Assembly: GCF_013387475.1 (NCBI RefSeq)
Contig: NZ_VWNB01000006.1
Span: forward strand, 122,388-186,387
DNA: 64,000 bases
From: Mariprofundus sp. KV
GTDB taxonomy: Bacteria > Pseudomonadota > Zetaproteobacteria > Mariprofundales > Mariprofundaceae
Direction: 5' to 3'
This document shows, piece after piece, positions 9,853 through 18,864 of the stretch. Positions within the stretch are counted from its first letter, which is position 1, and the number at the start of each line of letters is the position of its first letter. The position numbers and the translations under genes are program-made. A model generated the notes under the pieces. That model ran no database searches and was not told the origin of the DNA. It saw only the letters and a list, made by a program, of their open reading frames with translations.

Positions 9853-12486
9853 TTACCCAATCCTCTCCAGCAGCGGCCACCAGACCGAAACTGTGATCAT
9901 AAATAGTACAAATGCAGTCAGGGAGAGTAGCGCTCCGTAACGCAGCATATGTGAAGCGCGTACATATCCTGTGCCGAATATCATCGCGTTCGGCGGCGTG
10001 CCCATCGGCAGCATAAAGGCAAAGCCGGAGACTATACCTACAGCCAGTGCCGCTGTGACAGGATCGATCTGCGCAGCAGCGGCAATGGGCATGGCTACCG
10101 GCAGCACAATCGCCACGGCTGCGGCATTGCTGACCCCTTCAGTAAAAAAGAGTGTAATCAGTGCCAGCAGCGCCAATAGCGCCAACCCGGCAATGCTTTC
10201 CGGGAAAATCGACGCTGCCAGCCAGATACCTGCCCCGGTCACCGTCAACGCTTTACCGATGGCAATGGCACCACCGTACATCAGCACCACACCCCAGTTG
10301 ACATGCTTCTCAACCGCACGCCAACTCACCAGACGCAGGGCAAACATGAACACGACACTGATCAGCGCAATACCTGCCAGGGAACTGGAGTGGCCGGCAG
10401 AGATCCAGGCCAGCATGGTAATCACCAGCAACACTGCCATCGCTTTGGATTTAATATCGAAATCACCCAGCTCAAGTCTGCGCAGTGAGATACGCTGACG
10501 CGCCGATGCGATATCGATACCGGCCATAGGCGTGACCCGCATCAACACGATGGCCGAAACAAACAACACTGACAGGGCTAGGGGCGCCGCTGCCAGCGTC
10601 CAGTCGGCAAACGAAAAGGTCTTGCCGGTCAGCTCTTCAGTCAGCGCCAGAGCCAGTGGCCCGCGCGCACCACCAAGCAGGGTGATCACACCACCAATAA
10701 TTGCGCCCCAGGCCAGGGCAAAAAAGATAGACTGGGCATAGGCGTTGCCCGCCTTCAGGCCAAGGCTGCGCACAATCGCCCAGGCAATCGGCAGAAACAG
10801 TGCGGCTACGGCATGCTCAGGCATAAAACAGGCCATAAAGGCGGGCAGTAGCAACATCGTCAGCAGCAGTCGGCGCGCACTGGTGCCAAAGCGGTCAATG
10901 GTCAGCAGCGCCATACGCTCTGAGAGACCACTCTGCATGGCTCCTGCGGCCAGCATAAAGGCACCGAGAATGAAAAACACGGCAGGATTACCAAACAGGG
11001 CGAAGACATTGGTTGCCGGCAATACACCCAGCAGCGGCAACAATGCCAATCCCAATAGTGACGTCACTGCCTGTGGCAGCAGCTGTGTCACCCACAGCAC
11101 CAGACACAGAGCGAAAACGATCAGTGCACTCCAGCCGTTCTGGCTCAGCCCCTGCGGGGCATCCATGTTTCCGGCAGCAAAGGCCAGCAGCGCAATGACA
11201 ACCAGAGCCGCAAACGGCAGCGCCTCGCCAGCCAGCAGCACATGCATCGGCCTGCGATCCAGCAGGGTCTCATCACCTTCACCGTTACCGGCACGCAGAT
11301 GGCGGCGCAGACCATCCATCCAGCCATCCCAGTGACGCCCTATCGAGGAGGAGACCCAGCGTTCACTGAGCATCGCTTCGCGGCCATCAAGCACCCGACT
11401 CTCCATCGGCGTTAACACACGTCCCATATGGCGCAGCCGATGTGTCGAAAAGCCTGCCGCACTGATGGCTGCATAGAGATGCAGAAACAGCTCCTCCATC
11501 TCTTCCAGCGAAGGTCCGGCTTGCGACTCCAGCGGCGTTCCCGGCAGCGGCCTGAAGGGCTGCAGCAGAGGTACAACACCATGCGCAATCAGTGCATCAA
11601 TACCCTTTTTGGTAGACTCCACATCATCCAGACCAACAATCAGATGACTCACTACTGCGCCACCGCGGAAAACCTGACGGGCATGATCCAGCGCCTTCCA
11701 GATTGCGACCTGACCACCAGCCTGCTGTTTGCCGGGACAAACTTCTGCAAATCGATCTGCATTATGCACTTCCAGATTGCAGACAAAGATATCCAGGCCT
11801 GCGGCATAGAGTGCATCAATCACCGAAGTATCCTTGGGTGCAACCGTCTCCAGAGCAATCTGACGATGCCCCAGGTGACGCCTGAGCAGGGCAATGACCG
11901 GCACCAGCCGGGAGAGACCGACATCATCACCCGGTGCAAAACCGTTGTAGAGATAGACCGTATCGATCTCACGCTCTGAGAGTGCGGCGCGAACCACCTC
12001 CACCAGCTCCAGCGGATCGCGCAGCGGCGGCTCATCTTCATTGAGCATCGAGTCATACTGGCAGTATTGACAGGCCAGACTCTGACCGGCAAAAAATCCG
12101 CAGCCCATAAGCGGATGCAGCATCAGCAGGTTTTCATGCAGCGAGGCAAAGCTGCCCATGCGGGCACCGGAGCGTGTTTTGTTGCGGTAGAAGCGCGGCG
12201 CAGGCAGAACCTGCACATCCAGTGTTTCATCCCCCCAATGCAGAGAGGCATTGCCATCACTATCCTGCTGTCTGAGCTGAATCGAACTCTTCTGCGTATA
12301 GGGCTGGGCTACAGGAACGGTAGCAAAGTGACCCGATGGCAACCTGATATCGATCACCGACTCGGTCGCATTGGCCTGCGCCACCCAGTGCGATGCATCC
12401 TGCAGACCATCCGGCAGGAAGATGCCCTGACTTACCAGTGCCAGCTTACAGCGGCCCGGATTGGCAAAAGGATTCAGTGTTGTCAT
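9853..12486 (-). CDS. Radical SAM domain fused to an SLC13/DASS-type anion transporter
   Basis: An unusual 877-residue fusion. Residues about 110-370 look like a radical SAM domain: C129, C139 and C142 (C-X9-C-X2-C, a spacing unlike the common CX3CX2C), then a TIM-barrel-like stretch ending with a PLLQPFRPLPGTPL segment. From about residue 420 to the end there are roughly a dozen hydrophobic segments with the DASS hallmarks SNAAAVAIVLPV and MLPMGTPPNAMIFGTGY. It sits between sulfite reductase and cysH in the sulfate-assimilation operon, so sulfate uptake is a reasonable inference for the transporter half. What the radical SAM half does is unknown. The frame is continuous with no sign of an assembly artefact. 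The SD before the ATG at 12486 is weak. Confidence 0.85.
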   Translation of the reverse strand: MTTLNPFANPGRCKLALVSQGIFLPDGLQDASHWVAQANATESVIDIRLPSGHFATVPVAQPYTQKSSIQLRQQDSDGNASLHWGDETLDVQVLPAPRFYRNKTRSGARMGSFASLHENLLMLHPLMGCGFFAGQSLACQYCQYDSMLNEDEPPLRDPLELVEVVRAALSEREIDTVYLYNGFAPGDDVGLSRLVPVIALLRRHLGHRQIALETVAPKDTSVIDALYAAGLDIFVCNLEVHNADRFAEVCPGKQQAGGQVAIWKALDHARQVFRGGAVVSHLIVGLDDVESTKKGIDALIAHGVVPLLQPFRPLPGTPLESQAGPSLEEMEELFLHLYAAISAAGFSTHRLRHMGRVLTPMESRVLDGREAMLSERWVSSSIGRHWDGWMDGLRRHLRAGNGEGDETLLDRRPMHVLLAGEALPFAALVVIALLAFAAGNMDAPQGLSQNGWSALIVFALCLVLWVTQLLPQAVTSLLGLALLPLLGVLPATNVFALFGNPAVFFILGAFMLAAGAMQSGLSERMALLTIDRFGTSARRLLLTMLLLPAFMACFMPEHAVAALFLPIAWAIVRSLGLKAGNAYAQSIFFALAWGAIIGGVITLLGGARGPLALALTEELTGKTFSFADWTLAAAPLALSVLFVSAIVLMRVTPMAGIDIASARQRISLRRLELGDFDIKSKAMAVLLVITMLAWISAGHSSSLAGIALISVVFMFALRLVSWRAVEKHVNWGVVLMYGGAIAIGKALTVTGAGIWLAASIFPESIAGLALLALLALITLFFTEGVSNAAAVAIVLPVAMPIAAAAQIDPVTAALAVGIVSGFAFMLPMGTPPNAMIFGTGYVRASHMLRYGALLSLTAFVLFMITVSVWWPLLERIG

Positions 12487-12506
12487 CGGATCAGCTGTCG
12501 CGAAAT

Positions 12507-14852
12507 TTAGATGCTTCCGATCTTCTCAACCCGGATTTTCCACTGAGTCTCGGAGATCTGCTCTTTGGCGAGCACCTTCTGCCCCTGCTCTTCAAGCGAG
12601 AGCGGAACATTCTCAATCGGAGCACCATCATCAAGAATCACATCCAGCAGCGAACCGACAGGCATCATCGTCAGCTTGATCTTGGTTTTCACAAAGTTCA
12701 TCGGACACGCCACACCGGAGAGATCAAGCAGCACAACATCGTCGGAGGTTTGAGTTGCAGCCTCTGCTGCTGCAGTTGTCTCCACCGCTTCAGGTACCGC
12801 CGCAAAACGTTTGGCAGCCAGAGCCACCCACGCGCCCTGCACCTCTTTCAATTTGGTTACTCCGGTACCGGGATCGGCCAGATCGATATTCATCAGCGCC
12901 GACTGCACAGCGTTGAGACCGGCAATCACCTCCGCATCGGCAGCGGCATTCGCAGCCAGCAGGCCAAAGACAGTGCTATCCTCTTCCGGCGCTTCACCAT
13001 AAGGCACCAGATAGGCACGAGCCGCAGAGATCGATGAGCGACGCAGCGCGGTAAGCGCCTCCGCCCAGAACATCGCATCCAGATGAGCTCGGGCAATCAA
13101 CAGCTCATACTCGGCTTCTGAGATCAGCGCATCCGACATCGAGAGTACCGCACCGGCACACTCACCCTTCTTGTTGCCCTTGGTGTTAAATGCCTCGTTC
13201 TCACTCCAGTCGTAGATCAGCCCTTCAACCTCTCCGGCATCAGCGGCAAACGGAGCCAATATCTCTGAGATACCCTCTTTGCCAAGGCGTGTTGCCCAGT
13301 CATGCATATTCTCTTCACCACTGCGCCCCGCTTTATAGGCATTAAGCACGGCAATACCCGCTTCCGGCGCATATTTGGCCGGCACAGGATCGGTCGCAAA
13401 GGCCAGCGGAGAGCCGGCAACGCCACTGCCACCCACGTGCAGCTGATAATGCGGCACCGCCTGACCAGCCACCTTCTTGGCCATGCCGTGGAAACCGAGA
13501 TCAGCAATATGATGACGACCGCAGGAGTGCTGACAGCCGGATGCCTTCACCGTAATACCGGCCAGCGTGCTGTCCTTCTTCAGATCGGCCATCAATGGCT
13601 GCAGGGCTGCAGCAAGGCCACGGCTAGATGTAATACCAAGACGGCAGGTCTCAGTGCCGGGGCATGCCACAACATCGGAGATACCGCGTGCATATTCGGT
13701 CTGCAGGCCTGCAGCATTGAGAATAGCCACGGCGGCAGCAACCTTGTCGGCATCCACATCGCAGAGCACCATGCCCTGCTCAGTGGTTACCCGCAGCTCG
13801 TCGGTGCCCGCAGCGCGTGCGGCACTGGCCACAGCACGGCACTGATCCGGAGTCATATCACCACGGAACAGATTGAGCAGAATGGCGGATTTACCATTGT
13901 GCTGATCCACCACGCCTGAGTCAGCAAATGGCATCGCAGCAGTAGGCGTGCGCCAGTTGGCTTCAGCATACCCTGAATCATCTGCATGGGTCTTCTCGAT
14001 CACTGCTCGCTGCTTCCTGTACTCCTCGATAAAACCTTCAGCACCAAGTTTCTGGGCTACATATTTCATACGTGCACGGGCACGGCGTTTGCGATCGGAG
14101 TATTTAAAGTGCATACGCATCAACGCTTCACCGACCACAAACAGCTCCGACTCTTCGATAAACTCTTCCAGCAACAGTGCGCCCATAGGCTGGGATGAGA
14201 GGCCACCGGCCGCCCACACCTGGAAACCGGCTTTGCCATCTTTGTGCGTGGCAATGAAACCGGCATCGTGCATGCCTGAGAGGCCGCAATCGCTGGCACA
14301 ACCGGAGAAGGTCACCTTGAATTTACGTGGAAACTGCTGCCCCAGCGGATGGCGCAGGAAAAACTCAGCGAACTTGCGCGCATGAATGGTCACATCGGCA
14401 TGTTCAGCCGGGCAGCGACCGGCCAGAAAACAGGTGGTGACATTGCGTACGGTATTACCACACGCCTCACGTGTGGTCATCCCTGCAGCATCAAGCTTGC
14501 GCAGAAATTCCGGCACATCATCAAGCGCCACAAAGTTGGCCTGAATATCCTGACGTGTGGTCACATGCGCCACCTTCTCAGGCGCCTCAGTCAGCGTGCC
14601 ATCTGTTGGCATACGTCCGGCATAGCGCTCAACACACTCGGCAATGACATCCATCTGATCGGCTGTGATGCAGCCACCTGGCAGCTTGGCGCGCACCATC
14701 TGCACACCCTCCTGACGCTGACCGTAAACACCCATCTGCAGACGGAACGGTGTAAAGCGCTCTTCGGACATGCGCCCCTCTTTGAAGGCCTTGTAACCTG
14801 CTTCAAACTCATCAACATCGGATGTGTGTGCGAAATCAAATTCTGTTGCCAT
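12507..14852 (-). CDS. Siroheme nitrite/sulfite reductase with C-terminal TusA domain
   Basis: Predicted assimilatory sulfite reductase haemoprotein of 781 residues. The N-terminal half has CFLAGRC (CX5C) and GCASDCG (CX3C). The second half has CPGTETC (CX5C) and GCQHSCGRH (CX3C). Thus both pseudo-symmetric halves show a full set of siroheme/[4Fe-4S] cysteine ligands. A helical HEPN-like stretch (about 580-690) links to a TusA domain at 704-781 with the catalytic-type Cys in GVACPMNF. The ATG at 14852 is chosen over a TTG at 14876. It follows thiF after 144 bp in which I see nothing certain. Sulfite reduction is preferred over nitrite because of the cys neighbours. No flavoprotein partner is present, so the electron donor is probably ferredoxin. 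Confidence 0.9.
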   Translation of the reverse strand: MATEFDFAHTSDVDEFEAGYKAFKEGRMSEERFTPFRLQMGVYGQRQEGVQMVRAKLPGGCITADQMDVIAECVERYAGRMPTDGTLTEAPEKVAHVTTRQDIQANFVALDDVPEFLRKLDAAGMTTREACGNTVRNVTTCFLAGRCPAEHADVTIHARKFAEFFLRHPLGQQFPRKFKVTFSGCASDCGLSGMHDAGFIATHKDGKAGFQVWAAGGLSSQPMGALLLEEFIEESELFVVGEALMRMHFKYSDRKRRARARMKYVAQKLGAEGFIEEYRKQRAVIEKTHADDSGYAEANWRTPTAAMPFADSGVVDQHNGKSAILLNLFRGDMTPDQCRAVASAARAAGTDELRVTTEQGMVLCDVDADKVAAAVAILNAAGLQTEYARGISDVVACPGTETCRLGITSSRGLAAALQPLMADLKKDSTLAGITVKASGCQHSCGRHHIADLGFHGMAKKVAGQAVPHYQLHVGGSGVAGSPLAFATDPVPAKYAPEAGIAVLNAYKAGRSGEENMHDWATRLGKEGISEILAPFAADAGEVEGLIYDWSENEAFNTKGNKKGECAGAVLSMSDALISEAEYELLIARAHLDAMFWAEALTALRRSSISAARAYLVPYGEAPEEDSTVFGLLAANAAADAEVIAGLNAVQSALMNIDLADPGTGVTKLKEVQGAWVALAAKRFAAVPEAVETTAAAEAATQTSDDVVLLDLSGVACPMNFVKTKIKLTMMPVGSLLDVILDDGAPIENVPLSLEEQGQKVLAKEQISETQWKIRVEKIGSI

Positions 14853-14996
14853 GTTAAAACCCCATACGTTTTGCAAACTATAAAAATGCGACCTCTGCCG
14901 CCTGTAAGTGATAGAAGTCGAGAGGCCTGATCCTTCGTATCCCCCCAGACACTCCGGATCATGCGACTCCTATCTCAAAATAATTTTCAGTCTCTC

Positions 14997-15818
14997 TTAT
15001 TCGCCAAACTTCAATTCACAAGCCTGCTCATAGGTAACCAGTTCTGTAATGGTAGGATTCTCACCACACAGTGGGCAGGCAGGATCCTTGCGCAATTTCA
15101 GCTTCTTCCACTCCATGCGCAGTGCATCAAAGGTCATCAGTTTGCCAGCCAGCGAATCACCGATACCGAGCAGCTCTTTCACCGCTTCTACAGCCTGGAT
15201 CGTGCCGACAGCACCAGCCAGCGCACCGAGGATGCCCGCTTCGGAACAGGATGGAACAAGACCTGCCGGTGGTGGCTCAGGATAGAGACAGCGATAGCAT
15301 GGCGCATCTTTCTGGCTGGTCGGCTTGAAGGTTGCGACCTGACCATCAAAGCGGAACATCGCACCGGAGATCAGCGTCTTCTTCTCAAAGAAACAGGCGT
15401 CATTAACCAGGAATCGGGTCGGGAAATTATCACAACCATCGATAACCAGGTCATACTCACGAATGATCTCGCGAATATTCTCTTCGGTGACAAAGTAGTT
15501 GTAGGTATTGACCTTTACGTCCGGATTCAGTGCCTGAATCGTCTCACGCGCACTCTCCACCTTCGGCATGCCGACACGATCTTCGTTATGAATAATCTGG
15601 CGCTGCAGGTTGGAGGAGTCGACCACATCGGCATCGGCAATGCCGATGGTTCCAACACCGGCCGCCGCCAGATAGTAGGCGACGGGTGACCCCAGACCAC
15701 CGGCACCGATCATAAACACCTTGGACTCAAGCAGCTTGCTCTGCCCTTCAGCGCCGACTTCCGGCAAAATGATATGGCGCGAATAGCGCTCAATCTGTTT
15801 CTCTGTAAAATCAATCAT
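14997..15818 (-). CDS. ThiF/MoeB-family sulfur-carrier adenylyltransferase
   Basis: E1-like enzyme of 273 residues that would adenylate the C-terminus of a ThiS/MoaD-type protein before thiocarboxylate formation. It shows the nucleotide-binding GAGGLGSP, the Arg-containing SRHIILPEVG, DGCDNFPTRF, and Zn-binding cysteines CYRC and CPLC. There is no rhodanese domain. The presence of a ThiS-like gene (17214-17492) in the same operon gives it an obvious partner. MoeB, ThiF and HesA cannot be told apart from sequence alone; context favours a sulfur carrier for amino-acid synthesis over Moco or thiamine. Confidence 0.92.
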   Translation of the reverse strand: MIDFTEKQIERYSRHIILPEVGAEGQSKLLESKVFMIGAGGLGSPVAYYLAAAGVGTIGIADADVVDSSNLQRQIIHNEDRVGMPKVESARETIQALNPDVKVNTYNYFVTEENIREIIREYDLVIDGCDNFPTRFLVNDACFFEKKTLISGAMFRFDGQVATFKPTSQKDAPCYRCLYPEPPPAGLVPSCSEAGILGALAGAVGTIQAVEAVKELLGIGDSLAGKLMTFDALRMEWKKLKLRKDPACPLCGENPTITELVTYEQACELKFGE

Positions 15819-15840
15819 GAACTATTAACCTCTTTTATGA

Positions 15841-15904
15841 ACCACTAAGACACAAAGAAAATCTAATCACAGAGCGTAACTTTGTGACTTGGTGCCTTAG
15901 TGGT
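15841..15904. repeat. ACCACTAAG-type inverted repeat between cysK and thiF
   Basis: The left arm ACCACTAAGACACAAAG (15841-15857) is complementary to the right arm CTTTGTGACTT..CTTAGTGGT (15880-15904), which carries one extra 8-nt unit. It is related to repeats at 16889, 46316 and 47804. On the operon mRNA it would form a long hairpin in the gap. Confidence 0.8.
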
Positions 15905-15911
15905 GAAAACT

Positions 15912-16844
15912 TTAGACTTCGATGCCTTTAAATAGATCTGTGGACATATAACGCTCAGCCATAGATGGCAGAATTACCACGATACGTTTGCCCTTCATCT
16001 CTGGTCGACTGGCCACTCGCACTGCAGCCATCACCGCTGCACCGGAAGAGATGCCACCTGGAATACCCTCTTCAGCAGCAAGGCGACGTGCCATCTCAAA
16101 GGCCTCATCGTTGGTCACCTTCTCAATACCATCAATAATATCGACATTCAGATTCTTCGGGATAAAACCAGCACCGATACCCTGAATCTTGTGCGGGCCG
16201 GGCGCTTCACCTGAAATCACGGGTGAATCAGCAGGTTCAACGGCAAAGGCCTTAAAGTCAGGATTGCGCTGCTTCAGCACCTCCGCAGCTCCAGTGATGG
16301 TGCCACCGGTACCTACACCGGCAACAATCGCGTCGATATTGCCATCGGTGTCGCGCCAGATCTCTTCAGCCGTAGTTCTGCGATGAATCTCGGGGTTGGC
16401 CGGATTCTCAAACTGCTGCGGCAGAAATGCACCTTCAGTAGTCGCGGCAATCTCTTCAGCCTTGGCAATAGCACCCTTCATACCCTTCTCGGCAGGCGTG
16501 AGCACAAGTTCAGCACCCAGCAATTTGAGCAGCTTGCGGCGCTCCAGGCTCATCGATTCAGGCATGGTCAGGATACAGCGGTAACCCTTGGCACGCGCCA
16601 CAAAGGCCAGCGCGATACCGGTATTGCCACTGGTCGGCTCAACAATCAGGCCGCCGGGTTTCAGCCGCCCATCAGCTTCAGCCGCTTCGACCATCGCCTT
16701 GCCAATACGATCCTTCACCGAATTCAGCGGGTTAAAGAACTCCAGTTTGGCCACGATTTCAGCACCGCAACCAGCACTGACCCGATTCAGACGAACCAGC
16801 GGGGTATTACCAATCGCCTCTGCAGCATTATTAAAAATTGCCAT
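15912..16844 (-). CDS. cysK: Cysteine synthase (O-acetylserine sulfhydrylase)
   Basis: PLP enzyme of 310 residues making cysteine from O-acetylserine and sulfide or another sulfur donor. The PLP lysine is in [11 protein letters not shown], the substrate loop is EPTSGNTG, and the phosphate-binding glycines are in VGTGGTITG. The length fits CysK. SD AGGAG precedes the ATG at 16844. Because a ThiS-like carrier and ThiF share the operon, it could use a protein thiocarboxylate (as mycobacterial CysM does with CysO) instead of free sulfide; sequence alone does not decide this. Confidence 0.94.
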   Translation of the reverse strand: MAIFNNAAEAIGNTPLVRLNRVSAGCGAEIVAKLEFFNPLNSVKDRIGKAMVEAAEADGRLKPGGLIVEPTSGNTGIALAFVARAKGYRCILTMPESMSLERRKLLKLLGAELVLTPAEKGMKGAIAKAEEIAATTEGAFLPQQFENPANPEIHRRTTAEEIWRDTDGNIDAIVAGVGTGGTITGAAEVLKQRNPDFKAFAVEPADSPVISGEAPGPHKIQGIGAGFIPKNLNVDIIDGIEKVTNDEAFEMARRLAAEEGIPGGISSGAAVMAAVRVASRPEMKGKRIVVILPSMAERYMSTDLFKGIEV

Positions 16845-16888
16845 TTCTAACTCCTGTCTTCACCACAAGTCTTACCACAGACTTTTTC

Positions 16889-16959
16889 ACCACAAAGGCA
16901 CGAAGGCACAAAGTAAACATTCAAGATTGGTTTTCTTTGTGTCTCTGTGTCTTAGTGGT
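16889..16959. repeat. ACCACAAAGGCAC-type inverted repeat between NIL gene and cysK
   Basis: The arm ACCACAAAGGCACGAAGGCA.. (16889-16913) pairs with CTTTGTGTCTCTGTGTCTTA..GTGGT (16935-16959). The left arm has an 8-bp period (AAGGCACG). A partial copy (caccacaagtcttaccacag) lies just upstream at 16861-16880. Confidence 0.8.
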
Positions 16960-16974
16960 AAAGAACACAAAACA

Positions 16975-17214
16975 TCATCCTTCGATGATACTCTGCTCAA
17001 TCGGGTCAACCTGAACACCCTGCTCACCCAGCCACTTCACAGCCGCATCGACCACATCGTTGTCGCCCTCAAGCTCAAGCCCGACAAGCCCCATATGATC
17101 CCTGACTTCAGCCGTTCGGATATTGGTAACCAGATCAAACTCTTTGCCCAACTGCCAGATAATCGGCGCACGCACAGTCGCCTCATCAAAGGTCAGATAA
17201 ACACGGAACTTCAT
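16975..17214 (-). CDS. Stand-alone NIL-domain protein
   Basis: A 79-residue protein consisting only of a NIL (ACT-like ferredoxin-fold) domain, like the one at the C-terminus of MetN methionine ABC transporters. It begins [20 protein letters not shown] and contains LGKEFDLVTNI. Its ATG overlaps the stop of the ThiS-like gene (TAATG), so the two are translationally coupled. NIL domains occur in methionine transport and in homocysteine-forming systems, which suggests sensing or handling of a methionine-related ligand. The exact role is unknown. Confidence 0.85.
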   Translation of the reverse strand: MKFRVYLTFDEATVRAPIIWQLGKEFDLVTNIRTAEVRDHMGLVGLELEGDNDVVDAAVKWLGEQGVQVDPIEQSIIEG

Positions 17215-17492
17215 TAGCAACCGCCGGCAATGGCAGGGACGATAGAGATCTCATCACCATCTTTCAGTGCGGTGGCGCGACCATCAAGAAAGCGCACATC
17301 TTCATCGTTCACATAAACATTCACAAAGCGGCGAATTTCACCGGCATCGTCACACAGACGCTCTTTCAAGCCTGGATGTGCAGCCTCAAGGCTTTCAATC
17401 ACATCACCGACTGTTGCGCCCTCTACACTTACTTCATCAGCGCCACCAGTCAGCTTACGCAGCGGGGTTGGAATACGTACAGATACACTCAT
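17214..17492 (-). CDS. ThiS/MoaD-like sulfur-carrier protein ending in Gly-Gly-Cys
   Basis: 92-residue ubiquitin-fold sulfur carrier: [17 protein letters not shown] at the start, [15 protein letters not shown] and [15 protein letters not shown] at the end. Carriers of this class form a thiocarboxylate on a terminal Gly-Gly. Here one Cys follows the GG, so it would need trimming, as known for carriers such as QbsE (GGCF) and HcyS. No JAMM-type protease gene is in the window. Its place between thrC and the NIL gene, with cysK and thiF in the same operon, suggests a sulfur donor for cysteine or homocysteine, not Moco. SD CAGGAGAG precedes the ATG. Confidence 0.9.
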   Translation of the reverse strand: MSVSVRIPTPLRKLTGGADEVSVEGATVGDVIESLEAAHPGLKERLCDDAGEIRRFVNVYVNDEDVRFLDGRATALKDGDEISIVPAIAGGC

Positions 17493-17526
17493 TTCTCTCT
17501 CCTGTTCAAATTAAATCTTAATATAT

Positions 17527-18777
17527 TTATGCGTCAGCAACGCCGTCAGCTTCAGCCAGCACATCAAACTCTTTCAAGCTGGCGTTGATAATACGCGGTT
17601 TGGTGATCGCATCCACTACTGCTTCCTGTGTCTTCAGCCCGTTACCGGTAATGCAGAGTACAATCGACTCATCACGCGGCAGCTTGCCGGACTCAATCAT
17701 CTTCATTGCACAGCCCAGTGTTACACCACCGGCAGTCTCGGCAAAGATTCCTTCAGTCTCAGCCAGCAGCTTCATTGCAGCAATAACCTCCTCATCGGAG
17801 ATATCTTCTGCCCAGCCACCGGATTCATTAATCACACGGTTGGCGTAGAAGCCATCGGCAGGGTTGCCGATAGCCAGTGATTTGGCGATCGTATCAGCAT
17901 GCACAGGGTGGATCATGTCGGTACCGTCTTTCACAGACTTGGAGATAGGTGAACAACCTGTCGCCTGAGCGCCATACACGGCAGTGCCGGCATCTTCGAT
18001 CAGACCAAGCTTGATGAACTCCTTAATCGCCTTATCCACCTTGGTACAGAGTGAACCCGAGGCCATCGGTACAACCACATGTTTGGGTGCCTTCCAGCCC
18101 AGCTGTTCCATCATCTCATAAGCCAGCGACTTGGAGCCTTCAGCATAAAACGGACGCACATTCACATTTACAAATGCCCAACCATACTTGCCGGCCACTT
18201 CAGAACAGAGGCGATTCACATCATCATATTTACCTTTGATCCCGATGATATTGGTACCGAAGATGCCAGCACCGAGCACTTTACCCTGCTCCAGATCGTG
18301 AGGAATAAAGACGTAGGACTCCAGCCCTGCTGCCGCTGCATTGGCAGCAACTGAACCGGCCAGATTGCCGGTAGAGGCACAAGCCACGGTAGTAAAACCA
18401 AACTCAACGGCCTTGGAGAGGGCCACGGAAACCACGCGGTCTTTAAAGGAGAGGGTCGGATAACAGACTGAATCATTCTTGATATAGAGCTCTTTCACGC
18501 CCAGCACTTTCTCAAGACGCTTTGCCCGCACCAGCGGGGTAAAACCATTCTGTGCACCCACAGTTGGCTCGCCATCAATCGGCAACAGTTCTTTATAACG
18601 CCACATGGTCTGCGGGCGAGACTCAATCAGTTCACGGGTAAATTTACCCTCAAGCTTGTGATAGTCGTACGCCACCTCAAGCGGGCCAAAACAGAACTCG
18701 CAAACATGCGTTGGCTCTATTGGATACTCCTGCCCGCATTCACGACACTTCAACGCACGAACGATACTTTCACTCAT
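17527..18777 (-). CDS. thrC: Threonine synthase-like PLP enzyme under SAM riboswitch
   Basis: 416-residue fold-type II PLP enzyme of the threonine synthase family (O-phosphohomoserine to threonine). The N-terminal zinc-ribbon-like motif CRECGQEYP..CEFCFGPLE is typical of one ThrC branch. The PLP lysine lies in TLSFKDRVVS, and ASTGNLAGS and ITGNGLKT follow. It is the first gene after a SAM-I riboswitch and is co-directional with sulfur-carrier, NIL, cysK and thiF genes. This is odd for a pure threonine gene and suggests either balancing of O-phosphohomoserine between threonine and methionine or a homocysteine-forming variant. SD CGGAGT precedes the ATG. The family call is firm; the in vivo reaction is less so. 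Confidence 0.9.
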   Translation of the reverse strand: MSESIVRALKCRECGQEYPIEPTHVCEFCFGPLEVAYDYHKLEGKFTRELIESRPQTMWRYKELLPIDGEPTVGAQNGFTPLVRAKRLEKVLGVKELYIKNDSVCYPTLSFKDRVVSVALSKAVEFGFTTVACASTGNLAGSVAANAAAAGLESYVFIPHDLEQGKVLGAGIFGTNIIGIKGKYDDVNRLCSEVAGKYGWAFVNVNVRPFYAEGSKSLAYEMMEQLGWKAPKHVVVPMASGSLCTKVDKAIKEFIKLGLIEDAGTAVYGAQATGCSPISKSVKDGTDMIHPVHADTIAKSLAIGNPADGFYANRVINESGGWAEDISDEEVIAAMKLLAETEGIFAETAGGVTLGCAMKMIESGKLPRDESIVLCITGNGLKTQEAVVDAITKPRIINASLKEFDVLAEADGVADA

Positions 18778-18814
18778 TATAGATACTCCGTTTTTTCAGG
18801 CGCATCCAGAAACG

Positions 18815-18843
18815 AAAAAACCTCCGCGATAGATGCGAAGGTT
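18815..18843 (-). terminator. Intrinsic terminator of the SAM riboswitch
   Basis: On the minus strand AACCTTCGC / GCGGAGGTT form a 9-bp stem (one G-U) around ATCTATC, followed by a six-T run. It lies between the S-box aptamer and thrC (37 nt before its ATG), the normal position of an expression-platform terminator. Confidence 0.85.
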
Positions 18844-18864
18844 GTCATGTACAGAGCACAGGCA

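Noticed and set aside
10745..11335. Open frame on the plus strand inside the radical SAM/SLC13 gene
   Set aside because: Antisense shadow of the transporter coding region, rich in Ser/Ala/Arg, with no SD or homology features.
14591..14962. Minus-strand frame before the sulfite reductase
   Set aside because: It overlaps the conserved reductase N-terminus in another frame and has no family likeness.
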